Of a stretch of 64,000 bases of DNA, positions 51,421-60,123 are shown in pieces. This DNA is from Psychrobacillus sp. FSL K6-2836 (lineage in GTDB: Bacteria; Bacillota; Bacilli; Bacillales_A; Planococcaceae): positions 2,790,001 to 2,854,000 of the forward strand of contig NZ_JBBOOM010000001.1 of assembly GCF_038003085.1 (NCBI RefSeq). The letters run 5' to 3'. The first letter of the stretch is position 1. Each line of letters opens with the position of its first letter. The position numbers and the translations under genes were made by a program. The notes under the pieces were generated by a model. The model saw only the letters and a list, made by a program, of their open reading frames with translations, did not search any database and was not told the origin of the DNA.

Positions 51421-53085
51421 ATGAAGAACCAGAAAGAAACTATTAGGAGAATGGTTGGTTATTTAAATAATGAAGAAAAGGATGGTGGCTTCTGGCTACC
51501 CAATATCCAAAGACCATTTGTTTGGAAAGAGGAGCAAACAGAGCGACTCTTCGATTCAATACTTAGAGAATATCCCATTAGTACATTGCTTGTGTGGAAG
51601 ACTAAGAGCAGTATTAAACGTAGAAAATTCATCCAAAACTATAAAAAGAAACAGAAGTTGTCGGATTTTTACGTATTAGAGGATTCAAAAATAAAGATGT
51701 TAGTACTAGATGGGCAACAACGCTTACAAAGTTTGTTCATTGGCTTAAAAGGCAGTTACGAAGGAAAAGAATTATATTTGGATATTTTAAGTGGCGATTT
51801 AACACAACCTGATGATATTAGATACCAATTCAAGTTTATGGAAAAAGAAAAGGTTAAATTTCCTTGGATAAAGTTCAAAGATATCGTGTTTAGTAATGGT
51901 GAATATGATGAAATTAGCGAAAGACTAATTGATAAATCTGGTACTGATTTAACTAAGGAACAGCAAAGACGCGTAAGAAGAAATGTTTCTAAAATAATAA
52001 GGATTTTTACTTCAGATGAAACATTGATATATCAAGAATTAGATAGTGTCGATAATGAAGAAGCATATACTGAAGATGATGTTGTCGAAATTTTTATAAG
52101 AGCTAATTCTGGAGGAACCGTATTGGGGAAATCAGACTTATTGTTCTCTCTATTGTCTGCTAGCTGGTCAGAATCTGACGAGAAGATGGAAGAATTACTT
52201 GAAGATCTCAATAACACTGGTTATAAATTCAATCGGGATTTTGTGCTAAAAGCATGTTTATCACTGCTTGATAAAGGTGCAGCCTATAATGTTTCAAAAT
52301 TTAGAGACGAAACGACAAGAGAAGCTATTTCAAATAAGTGGGATGATATTGCCAATGCTATCAAAGATGTAAAAGACTTTTTATATGGTAAAACGTTTTT
52401 AAGGTCAGATAAAGCATTAACATCTTATCTTGGGTTAATACCAGTAATTTATTTTAGATATCATTTTAAAAACCAGTGGAATAGCATTAAAAAGCTCGAT
52501 GAATACATATTAAGAACATTATTAACTGGAGCTTTTAGCGGTAGTCCTGATACAGTAATAGATCGTTGTATTGATGCGATAAAAAAATCACGAGATTTTA
52601 ATGTAGGTGATCTATTTGACACTATTCGAAGAAGCGGCCGAAACTTACAAATTGATGAAGAAACAATTCTTGAACTGGCTTATGGATCTAAAAACATTCA
52701 TTTAATTTTTAACCTTTGGTATAAGGATTTTTCCTATCATCCTGCATTTGTAAATAATCAACCACAAGTTGATCATATCTTCCCACAGAGTGCGTTAAAA
52801 ACAATAAAAAATATAGATCCGAATTCAGGAAGGAAGGTTTTAGCATATAGAGCAGAAGATCGAGATCAAATTGCTAATTGTATGTTATTAACGCAGCAAG
52901 AGAATGGATCAGGTGGTAAGAGTGCTACTCTTCCAGAAGAATGGTTTGAAGGTAAGTCAGATAATTATTTGAAAATGCATTTAATACCTAGAGATAAAAA
53001 CCTTTGGAAGTTGGAAAACTATCCTGAATTTCTAGAGGAAAGAAAAAAGCTTATATTGAATAATTTTAAGGATTTAATCTACTAA
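51421..53085 (+). CDS. DUF262 (GmrS-like) and HNH-type protein, putative defence nuclease
   Basis: 554 residues. N-terminal DUF262 fold: NIQRPFVWKEEQTERLFDSI, then the ParB/Srx-like catalytic loop VLDGQQRLQSL (DGQQR 97-101), which in GmrSD, BrxU and SspE-type enzymes senses nucleotide and modified DNA. A helical middle leads to QPQVDHIFPQSAL (D451-H452), a His-Cys-box-like HNH motif as in the DUF1524 half of GmrD. So both halves of a GmrSD-like type IV restriction factor appear fused in one chain. No methyltransferase or helicase is adjacent. GGGAGTG precedes the ATG. Bracketed by the 167-bp repeat. Confidence 0.85.
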   Translation: MKNQKETIRRMVGYLNNEEKDGGFWLPNIQRPFVWKEEQTERLFDSILREYPISTLLVWKTKSSIKRRKFIQNYKKKQKLSDFYVLEDSKIKMLVLDGQQRLQSLFIGLKGSYEGKELYLDILSGDLTQPDDIRYQFKFMEKEKVKFPWIKFKDIVFSNGEYDEISERLIDKSGTDLTKEQQRRVRRNVSKIIRIFTSDETLIYQELDSVDNEEAYTEDDVVEIFIRANSGGTVLGKSDLLFSLLSASWSESDEKMEELLEDLNNTGYKFNRDFVLKACLSLLDKGAAYNVSKFRDETTREAISNKWDDIANAIKDVKDFLYGKTFLRSDKALTSYLGLIPVIYFRYHFKNQWNSIKKLDEYILRTLLTGAFSGSPDTVIDRCIDAIKKSRDFNVGDLFDTIRRSGRNLQIDEETILELAYGSKNIHLIFNLWYKDFSYHPAFVNNQPQVDHIFPQSALKTIKNIDPNSGRKVLAYRAEDRDQIANCMLLTQQENGSGGKSATLPEEWFEGKSDNYLKMHLIPRDKNLWKLENYPEFLEERKKLILNNFKDLIY

Positions 53086-53108
53086 TTTATTGTAGAGGAA
53101 TTATAGCA

Positions 53109-53207
53109 ATGCAATATACATTTGTAGAAGAAATTTTCCCTCTCATGAAAGACGAATTTAACCGAAAGATGGCAGAAAAGATTTCTTACTTTATAGATGA
53201 AAAATAG
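53109..53207 (+). CDS. Short ORF after DUF262 gene (32 codons), possible remnant
   Basis: MQYTFVEEIFPLMKDEFN plus RKMAEKISYFIDEK, with AGAGGAA eight bases before the ATG, 23 bases after the DUF262 stop. The amphipathic, charged make-up looks protein-like. It may be a tiny partner or the first codons of a gene cut off by the inverted repeat that starts at 53211. No homologue recognised. Confidence 0.4.
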   Translation: MQYTFVEEIFPLMKDEFNRKMAEKISYFIDEK

Positions 53208-53210
53208 CGA

Positions 53211-53285
53211 CCCTGTGTCAGAAACATTCACGTTAATTCGAACAAACGTAAATGTTATGATTTTCATGTTTGTTTCTGACACAGG
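53211..53285. repeat. long inverted repeat (MITE- or REP-like) at insertion edge
   Basis: CCCTGTGTCAGAAACA (53211-53226) is repeated in inverse as TGTTTCTGACACAGGG (53270-53285), with further partial pairing of CGTTAATT/AACGTAAATG inside. I associate CCCTGTGTCAGAAAC-type ends with dispersed elements of Bacillales, but cannot name the family. It separates the DUF262 unit from the right repeat copy by 11 bases. Confidence 0.7.
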
Positions 53286-53296
53286 GAACAAAATTA

Positions 53297-53467
53297 ACAT
53301 TGACAATTGTTGCAGAACATTGGTCAGCTACAGCAATTGAATTTACGCAAAATGTTTCTCCCAAATCCTCTATAGAAGTACTCGGAGGACACTTGATGTT
53401 CTGGGAACATAGTAAGCGATTTAACGAGCTTGTAAATCGATTTTTGTCCGAAAAAATATCCCTCTGA
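53297..53467 (+). pseudogene. Duplicated 3' fragment of alpha/beta-hydrolase gene (right direct repeat)
   Basis: Encodes the last ~56 residues of the hydrolase at 50194-51027 (TIVAEHWSATAIEFTQNV, GGHLMFWEHSKRF, then VNRFLSEKIS) with one amino-acid change, and stops at TGA. Lacks the nucleophile half and any start of its own. It is most simply the original 3' end or a copy made when the DUF262 segment was inserted. Confidence 0.92.
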
Positions 53468-53721
53468 GACATCCACGAAATAATAGTTTTCTCACGGGGG
53501 TGAAAATGATTTTGGCATTATAGACACATCACTTTCTTTTGAACTTATTGCTCAAAATCACAAGATAGATAAAGATAAACTAGACAGCCATCTGCTTATG
53601 CGGAAAGGCTGTATTTTTTGTGGAATTAATGCTCGAATCATTAAGTTTTTAAAGAATAATGTTAGAAGTGAATTTTTTAGGGAAAAGAAATATTGAAAAG
53701 AATATTAGGAAGGTGAATGTG

Positions 53722-53880
53722 ATGAAAAAAGAGTCGAATCATGAAAAGGAATCCTCAAATCAAAAAGATCTAACTGTTGAGCAAGGAAAGCCAAATGAGT
53801 TAAGTGACCAACAGAAAGAAGAACTTCAAGTGAAAGATGGCCAAAATGATCATCATGTGGATGAACGCGGTGGAAGATAA
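53722..53880 (+). CDS. Small hydrophilic protein
   Basis: 52 residues, almost entirely polar (MKKESNHEKESSNQKDL, then QKEELQVKDGQNDHHV), no Cys, no hydrophobic core, likely disordered. AGGAAGGTG precedes the ATG at 53722. Composition recalls small acid-tolerant or spore/stress hydrophilins, but no family is recognised. A terminator-like GGTATAGACAATACC and T-run (about 53913-53950) follows. Confidence 0.55.
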   Translation: MKKESNHEKESSNQKDLTVEQGKPNELSDQQKEELQVKDGQNDHHVDERGGR

Positions 53881-54005
53881 TAGGATTCAATAAAACACTT
53901 TTCGTTAAAGAAGGTATAGACAATACCTATAAACGGAAGGTGTTTTTTTCTATGGTGCAATACTCAGATATCCAGTCGAAGTGAAAATGAATGTAATAGA
54001 AAAAT

Positions 54006-54030
54006 AGGAGAGTACTAGCACTCTCCTGTT
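54006..54030. terminator. terminator, mainly for NRDE gene
   Basis: AGGAGAGT (54006-54013) pairs with ACTCTCCT (54020-54027). Confidence 0.75.
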
Positions 54031-54043
54031 TATAAAGGTAGTC

Positions 54044-54814
54044 CTATTTTTCACCAATCTTGAACGCAAAACGATTTTCTACTTGGAACTCTCCATTCTG
54101 AAAAGTTCGCTCCACAAATGTAACATGATTTTCTTTATCGATTAGTAAGACGGTGGATGAACGAGTGCCATAGTTAGAGATCTTAATAAACAAAGGAGAC
54201 AACAATCTCTCCATCTCTAATCCGACTCCGGTTTCAGGTAGTTCCATATCATCCGCCATGGTTTGATCTGAGATGATATCAAATAGAGAATCTATAGCTG
54301 CTTCACCAGGATAGGATTGAACATACTCACCTAAATACTTTTTGCCCTTTGCAACCTTAGGCCAAGGTGTATTCAGTGTATGATTGCTCAAACTATGTGT
54401 GCCGGGAGTAATCTCATTCATTTCATTTAATACATTATTGTAGTGGAACAATTGATTTCCATCACCCACAATGACATTATAACCACCAAAATTTCCTTTA
54501 TTGTTTGATAGTGTTTCAATAAAATCAACTGGAGCATCACCACTGGACAAAAAATCACGCACGATATCCCCACGAGAATAACTTCCCCGTGCTTCATTAG
54601 GATCCCGATAGTTCGTCAACGCGGCAAAACGCCCATCTCTCGTCACACCAAGCCAAGTCCCCATATGCACTAAATCACGCCCACCCAAAATATTCGGACA
54701 ATCCTTCCAAAATCCAGCAGCCGCAGTAGGTCGCTCATAAAACTCATCCCGATTTGCCACCACAATCAGTTTATAAAACGGATGATCTCGAAAATGAAAA
54801 TTTACTAAACACAT
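54044..54814 (-). CDS. NRDE (TANGO2-family) protein
   Basis: 256 residues. Begins MCLVNFHFRDH and contains the family-defining VVANRDEFYERP near residue 20; later GTWLGVTRDGRFAALTNYR and HSLSNHTLNTPWPKVAKGK match TANGO2. The conserved Cys2 is the proposed nucleophile of an Ntn-like fold. GGAG supports 54814 rather than 54820. Biochemical role is unsettled (haem or lipid handling has been proposed for eukaryotic members). Confidence 0.9.
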   Translation of the reverse strand: MCLVNFHFRDHPFYKLIVVANRDEFYERPTAAAGFWKDCPNILGGRDLVHMGTWLGVTRDGRFAALTNYRDPNEARGSYSRGDIVRDFLSSGDAPVDFIETLSNNKGNFGGYNVIVGDGNQLFHYNNVLNEMNEITPGTHSLSNHTLNTPWPKVAKGKKYLGEYVQSYPGEAAIDSLFDIISDQTMADDMELPETGVGLEMERLLSPLFIKISNYGTRSSTVLLIDKENHVTFVERTFQNGEFQVENRFAFKIGEK

Positions 54815-55094
54815 TCCCATTACTCCTTTTACTAGTTTTTCACTAATATTATCCTAAAAAATAACGTAAAGCATTATTTTACTCTGAAGGATTAACTTTA
54901 CTAATCATGAGACATTTGATATAAGGTAAAAATATTCTTTAATATAGATGATTGGAACTATAGGTATTTTGCATAATAAAGAAGCTTTGTAAAGGCTGCG
55001 TTAGGTATAATTCAAAAGCAATTCTGAGTGGTGATGAAATGGTGTATCATACAGGCATACTATTTATTTCTGCAAAAGTACCTAATATTGCTTC

Positions 55095-55895
55095 TCATTC
55101 CTCATGTTCCAGATAGAATTCAAATAACGCTCGTTCGCAAATTTTTTCAAAAACGCCAACAAAATATCCTGGAAGATTGCGAACTTTTTTCTTTTTCATG
55201 GCGTGTAAAGAAATCGTTAGTGCTTGGTAACCAGTGTTTTCATAAAACTTCTGCTCTTGTGGGAACAACTGAACGCTACGATAAGTGAGGCTTCGATATA
55301 CCCCATACAAACGGCTTACCAGTTGCTGATCTTGTCCCGACGTAGCAAAAATAGCAGATTTGAATTGCTGATAGAATGTAGGCTCTTTTTTTTCGGAAAA
55401 GTTATCCACATAATTTTCTGAGCGGACTTTATCGTCAGAATACGTATTATGAAATAATTCTTTTTTAGAGATTAAAAAGATATCGGTTTCTTTTTGCGAA
55501 ATGATAGGCTCATCCCTTTGTATTTCTAGCTTTGCATCCTCTCCCCGAGCTGTCAAACTCGAGTGGTCATCAAAAGGTAAAATAACTATAATATTGGCAC
55601 CATACCCCTTGGAAACCTTGCGAATGGTCGGAACCTTTTTAATAATCGCTAGCTTTTCTAATTTACGTAAAGTTCTTCTAACAGTAGCCTCTGATTTATC
55701 TATCGCTTTACAAATGGATTCCACTTTCAAATGAGCTGCACCTGGAAACTTACATGCATATCGAGCTAACAAAGTGACCGCAACGCGATCTGTCTCATTC
55801 AACTCACCATTATGCTCCATTATGTGTTTTTGAACATGTATATCCATTTCTTGAACCGTCTTAAAAGATTGATAAGCCGTAAGATAATTAGTCAT
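55095..55895 (-). CDS. Replication-initiator-like HTH protein
   Basis: 266 residues. N-terminal winged HTH (LTAYQSFKTVQEMDIHVQKH, then SICKAIDKSEATVRRTLRKLEKL) followed by a charged linker and a C-terminal helical part (KFYENTGYQALTISLHAMKK, NLPGYFVGVFEKICERAL) resembling DnaD/plasmid-replication or conjugative-element helix-turn-helix proteins. Such orphans are common in Planococcaceae chromosomes. No plasmid origin or iterons are visible nearby. Could be a mobile-element relic or a chromosomal regulator. Confidence 0.7.
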   Translation of the reverse strand: MTNYLTAYQSFKTVQEMDIHVQKHIMEHNGELNETDRVAVTLLARYACKFPGAAHLKVESICKAIDKSEATVRRTLRKLEKLAIIKKVPTIRKVSKGYGANIIVILPFDDHSSLTARGEDAKLEIQRDEPIISQKETDIFLISKKELFHNTYSDDKVRSENYVDNFSEKKEPTFYQQFKSAIFATSGQDQQLVSRLYGVYRSLTYRSVQLFPQEQKFYENTGYQALTISLHAMKKKKVRNLPGYFVGVFEKICERALFEFYLEHEE

Positions 55896-56255
55896 CTCTT
55901 CTTTCCTCCAATGCTGCTAATGATAAGTCGCTGTCATTAACTAGATAGGAGGGTTTTTGGGGAAAGGATACATCTATTGTTGGAAAATTTATCTGAAAAC
56001 GCAATTTAGTTCACTAACCCATATTAAAAGAGCTCACTCTGAACATAAATTAATGAAAAACTAATTATAAATACCTTAATGAAGCTACCGAGGATACATT
56101 TTCGGCAGCTTTTTATTTTATCTCTTATAAAGAAAGTCTGATAAAATAGTTAAATATTGTGATAATATTAAGGTAATTGGAATGGCGGATACTAGTGTTC
56201 TTTCAAATTGAAGGAAACTAGACTAGAAATATAGTTATATTGAGGAGAGATTAAA
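55896..56255. other. intergenic region before NERD gene
   Basis: AT-rich. An imperfect hairpin GAAGCTACCGA/TTCGGCAGCTTTTT at 56080-56113 looks like a terminator without an obvious upstream gene on this strand. No gene seen. Confidence 0.5.
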
Positions 56256-57317
56256 GTGACAGGATTTGCTAAAAAGTCCTTTTTAGAAAGAATGAAATTA
56301 GCATTAAAGGATAAAGAAGAACTACGAGTACCTGTACTTATCAAAGAGGGTACTACTGCGCAAAAAAAAATAGATAAAATGCAGAGTGATTTAGAAAAAG
56401 AAAAGTTATCGGAAACTCAAAAAGACTTACTAAGTAAAATTAAAATTCATGAACTAGGATTATACGGTGAAAAAAGTGTTCAATTTGAGCTAGTAAACGC
56501 ATTTATTCCTATTCATGTTTTGCATGATCTTCATTTGCGACATGATGAATGGAAAGCCCAAATTGATTTTGTTGTTATAACTCGAAAATTTATACTCGTT
56601 ATCGAAGTGAAAAACTACTACGGAAATATTCATGTAACAGAGCAAGGGGATTTTATACGGAACGTCATGAAAGGTAAAAAAGTAGTTTTTCAAGAAGGAT
56701 TCTACAGTCCAATACGCCAGATAGAAAGACAGACAGAAGTATTACGAAAGTTGTTGCAAGAGAACGGAATAGTAGGGAATAAAACACCTATTAAACAAGT
56801 AGTTGTTTTTACGAATAATAGAACGATACTAGACTTGAAAAAAGCAAAAGAAGATATACAAGATAGAATTGTACGTGTAGATGGATTAGTCGGATACATA
56901 TCAAAGGAGTTAAAAAAATCTTCTCCTGTTCAAATTTTAGATAACCGTATGTTGGATATAAGTAGTTTTCTAATGGACTCTCATATAGAAGATGAAATAG
57001 AAAAAACAGAGGATACAGTAGAATTGAAACTATTAGGTGAAACAGTAGAGGCTATGGCAAATCCAAAAGAAGAACAGTCTGCAACTGTAGCAGCAGGATT
57101 GGAAGAGGCTTTAAGAAATTTTAGAAAAGATAGAGCAGCAGCTTTAGGTATGAAAGCATTTCATATTTTTTCTAATCAGACTCTAGACGAAATTGTTTCA
57201 AAACAACCTACAACTTTGATAGAACTATCAACAATAAGAGGTATTGGTGAGAAAAAGATAGAGGAGTTTGGACTTGAAATAATTGAAATTATTCAAAGAC
57301 AAAGTTCAAAAGATTAA
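56256..57317 (+). CDS. NERD-domain nuclease-like protein with C-terminal HRDC domain
   Basis: 353 residues from a GTG after GAGGAGAG. NERD domain at ~75-200 with the PD-(D/E)XK core D104 (QIDFVVI) and E117-V-K119 (IEVKNYYG). A linker then leads to a C-terminal HRDC/helix-hairpin-helix module (~285-350, RAAALGMKAFHIFSNQTLDE, then LSTIRGIGEKKIEEFG) as in RecQ and UvrD-type helicases, indicating nucleic-acid binding. NERD proteins often sit with DNA-repair or defence genes. Biochemical role unproven. Confidence 0.88.
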   Translation: MTGFAKKSFLERMKLALKDKEELRVPVLIKEGTTAQKKIDKMQSDLEKEKLSETQKDLLSKIKIHELGLYGEKSVQFELVNAFIPIHVLHDLHLRHDEWKAQIDFVVITRKFILVIEVKNYYGNIHVTEQGDFIRNVMKGKKVVFQEGFYSPIRQIERQTEVLRKLLQENGIVGNKTPIKQVVVFTNNRTILDLKKAKEDIQDRIVRVDGLVGYISKELKKSSPVQILDNRMLDISSFLMDSHIEDEIEKTEDTVELKLLGETVEAMANPKEEQSATVAAGLEEALRNFRKDRAAALGMKAFHIFSNQTLDEIVSKQPTTLIELSTIRGIGEKKIEEFGLEIIEIIQRQSSKD

Positions 57318-57393
57318 AAGGTAAATGAGTTCCAGGCGGTAGAAAATAATGAGGCAGATATTTAAAAAAGAATACACGAAAGGGTGTGAGCGT

Positions 57394-57882
57394 TTGTTTA
57401 AAAAAATAATCAATCGTGTAGAAGATTTACTTAGCTCTTCTGCAGCAAGGAAGACCGCAGACAAACCCAAGCAAAAGTCGGTCATTTCTACCTATAAGGA
57501 ACAGACCGGAAATGGCCTGTTCTCCACCATGTTCAACAAAGGCAATTACGGTGAATTCTCATCCTACGGTAAATTGGCAAAATTGCCGGGGTACCATAAA
57601 GCATTGTTCAATATTTATATACCCAACGGCAAAGAACAAACGACTGAAATCGATTTGGTCTACCTTCATGAAACCGGCATCTACGTAATCGAGTCGAAAA
57701 ACTACAGCGGCTGGATTTTTGGGGATGAAAAGTCACAAAAGTGGATGCAAACCTTTCAGAATGGGCAGAAGTTTTCCTTTTACAATCCCATCAAACAAAA
57801 TCTAGGCCACATAAAGGCACTGAAAGCCCTGTTGCCATCTATTGAAACTGCGCAATTTACATTTCACTTGATGAGTTTATAA
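57394..57882 (+). pseudogene. Second NERD-domain gene, C-terminal truncation
   Basis: NERD core readable as FSSYGKLAKLPGYHKALFNI, EIDLVYLHETGIYVIESKNY (E-S-K) and SGWIFGDEKSQKWMQ, then YNPIKQNLGHIKAL. The frame ends with HLMSL shortly after, where relatives continue for 50-100 residues. An ATG at 57349 is also in frame, but TTG 57394 is spaced well from AGGGTG. The sequence looks richer in G and C than its NERD neighbour, so it was probably acquired separately. Truncated protein or relic. Confidence 0.72.
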
Positions 57883-57893
57883 TAATCTTTAAT

Positions 57894-57912
57894 AGTGTCA
57901 AAAAATGATACT
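57894..57912. promoter_or_regulatory. near-palindrome before WYL regulator gene
   Basis: AGTGTCA-AAAAA-TGATACT, seven-base arms with one G-T wobble, 15 bases before the regulator start. Candidate autoregulatory operator. Confidence 0.5.
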
Positions 57913-57927
57913 GTTTAGGAGGTCGAG

Positions 57928-58890
57928 ATGAAAAAAGTTGAACGGATTAATATCATCATGCGGTATATCAACAACCGATCCCGCTTTACAATTTCTGAGA
58001 TCATGCAAGAATTTAACATCTCTCGTTCAACCGCTATTAGAGATATCAGAGAAATTGAAGCAATGGGGATGCCACTTGTTGCTGAAGTTGGAAGGGATGG
58101 GGGCTATTTTGTCATGAACAATTCTGTCCTGCCCACTGTCCGCTTCACCGATAATGAGATTAAAGCTCTCTTTATTGCCTTTATGGCCACAAGAAATCAA
58201 CAACTCCCTTATCTAAAGAGCCGTCAGTCTTTAGCTGAAAAATTACTAGGCCTCATTTCAGAAAACCAGCAAGATGACCTCGTTCTTTTAAATCAAATCT
58301 TGCTTTTTGAAGGAACTAACCCTAATAATCCCGACCTACTTGATCTGTCAGACCTCCCCCATCCTATTTTAGAAAAACTTATCCAAATCCTTCTTTTGGA
58401 TCGCTATTTATGGATTACTATCGAAGAAGAGAAGATAGTAAAGACTTACCCAATTTATCTCTTGCACCTTTATCGTGAAAAAAGCCTTTGGCTGATTGAA
58501 GGATTTGACTTAAAGGAAGAGAATAGGGGGATTTTTCCTGTCGACAATCTCACCAATGTCGAACCATACCCTACGAAAAAAAGATTAAGTAAGAAAAATA
58601 TTTTAGAAAAACTAAGTAAGCAGGAAGAAGTGATCAACCTTGTCCTTGAACTTGGTCCAAAGGCAATTGCCCAGTTCAAAAAATACCATCCTATAAAAGT
58701 TTCAATTTCCTATACAAATCCTTACCAAACTACAGCCATTCTAAAGACTTTTATCAATGTTTATAATTCAGGAGAATTGGCCGAAATAACAAATTGGCTG
58801 CTTTTCCTAGGTGAGGATATCAAGGTCAGGGAAGTGCCAGAAGAAGTCTTAGAAGGTTTACATGAGAGAGTATGTTTATTCTTCCCTTAA
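57928..58890 (+). CDS. HTH-WYL domain transcriptional regulator (YafY family)
   Basis: 320 residues. N-terminal DeoR-like HTH (YINNRSRFTISEIMQEFNIS, then RSTAIRDIREIEAMGMPLV) and a central region ending in a WYL-type domain (~140-215) and WCX C-terminus. TTAGGAGGTCGAG is a strong site. WYL proteins bind ligands, including nucleic acids in some defence-associated members, and often control nearby stress or phage-defence genes. Target genes may be the adjacent NERD genes; the link is inference. Confidence 0.87.
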   Translation: MKKVERINIIMRYINNRSRFTISEIMQEFNISRSTAIRDIREIEAMGMPLVAEVGRDGGYFVMNNSVLPTVRFTDNEIKALFIAFMATRNQQLPYLKSRQSLAEKLLGLISENQQDDLVLLNQILLFEGTNPNNPDLLDLSDLPHPILEKLIQILLLDRYLWITIEEEKIVKTYPIYLLHLYREKSLWLIEGFDLKEENRGIFPVDNLTNVEPYPTKKRLSKKNILEKLSKQEEVINLVLELGPKAIAQFKKYHPIKVSISYTNPYQTTAILKTFINVYNSGELAEITNWLLFLGEDIKVREVPEEVLEGLHERVCLFFP

Positions 58891-59436
58891 GCAATGCGGT
58901 TAAAAGCCAAATAATTTTGAGCTTGGCCAATTGCAGTGCATCTCTATTTTGCACACATAGGGTATATACTTCTGATTAGTGTAAATGCTTTGAGAAGTTA
59001 ATAGCATTTTTTCAGTACTGTTCTTTATTGAATTTCTAGTAAATTCATTTTAACAAAAAAGGTAAAAACCTCATTTAGATGCGTTACGGTGAACCCTATC
59101 ATAAGTAAGTGATATTTTTACTTTATATTTATTAAATTAGATATGCATACAAAACTAAAGCCGATTTTCTGAGCAAACAGAAAATCGGCTTTTACAAATC
59201 GCTTACGGATTTTTTCGCAGTACTTTAAATATTTTCTAAGATTTTATATTGAACTTGTGTAATTTAATCAGGAAAAACAGAATCGTCTATTCGGCATAAT
59301 TTATGTACATAGTAAAACACTAAGAAAGTCTTAAGAATTGGTGTGTGTGTTTGTTAAGATTTAAATAGTATCATATTCTTATACGAATCCTCAGGGGTGA
59401 TCACATAAGCCAAAAGAGATGGAGGAATGAATGTAG
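58891..59436. other. intergenic region with terminator-like hairpin and response-regulator half-sites
   Basis: No gene seen. AAAGCCGATTTTCTG (59158-59172) pairs with CAGAAAATCGGCTTT (59178-59192), nearly the same as the hairpin at 37079. Near the 3' end, CTAAGAA (59320-59326), TTAAGAA (59331-59337) and TTAAGAT (59354-59360) are direct repeats of the type bound by OmpR-class regulators. Confidence 0.55.
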
Positions 59437-60123
59437 TTGAACATTTTGATTTGTGATGATGATAAAGAAATCGTTAGGGCGATTAGCGTTTATTTAGAAA
59501 ATGAGGGATATCAAGTATTCAAAGCTTACGATGGGATAGAGGCAATCGATCTTATTCGAGATCATGTAATTCACCTAATTATTATGGATATAATGATGCC
59601 AAAAATGGATGGGATTACGGCAACGATGAAGATTCGACAAGATAATATGATTCCGTTAATTATACTTTCTGCCAAGTCTGAGGATCATGACAAAATACTC
59701 GGGTTAAATATCGGAGCAGATGATTATATGGGCAAGCCGTTTAATCCATTAGAACTTGTGGCTAGAGTGAAATCACAGCTAAGAAGGTATACGACATTTG
59801 GGAGTCTTGAGGTGAGTGGTTATGTACTTCAAACGGGCGGGCTCATGATTGATGATGAACAGAAGATCATTACTGTTGATAATCAAGAGGTTTATTTGAC
59901 ACCAGTGCAGTATAAAATTTTAAAGCTTCTCACAGCAAATGCTGGGAGAGTATTCACAATTGAAGAGATTTATGAAAAGGTATGGAATGAAAGGGCCATT
60001 AATCCAGAGAATACGGTTTCGGTTCATATTCGAAAGATTCGAGAAAAAATTGAAATAAATCCGAAAGAGCCGAAGTATTTAAAAGTTGTATGGGGAGTTG
60101 GGTATAAAGTTGAGAAATATTAG
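59437..60123 (+). CDS. OmpR/VanR-family response regulator
   Basis: 228 residues. Receiver domain with D7-D8-D9, phospho-acceptor D51 (LIIMDIMMPKMDG), and GKPFNPLEL; C-terminal winged helix with LTPVQYKILKLL, VWNERAINPENTVSVHIRKI and GVGYK. Start is TTG 11 bases after GGAGG. Overlaps the kinase gene by 14 bases. The direct repeats TTAAGAA/T upstream suggest autoregulation. Confidence 0.92.
   Translation: MNILICDDDKEIVRAISVYLENEGYQVFKAYDGIEAIDLIRDHVIHLIIMDIMMPKMDGITATMKIRQDNMIPLIILSAKSEDHDKILGLNIGADDYMGKPFNPLELVARVKSQLRRYTTFGSLEVSGYVLQTGGLMIDDEQKIITVDNQEVYLTPVQYKILKLLTANAGRVFTIEEIYEKVWNERAINPENTVSVHIRKIREKIEINPKEPKYLKVVWGVGYKVEKY

Noticed and set aside
55095-55895. Evidence of an integrated plasmid or prophage
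   Set aside because: One replication-type HTH protein only; no iterons, integrase, relaxase or structural genes nearby.
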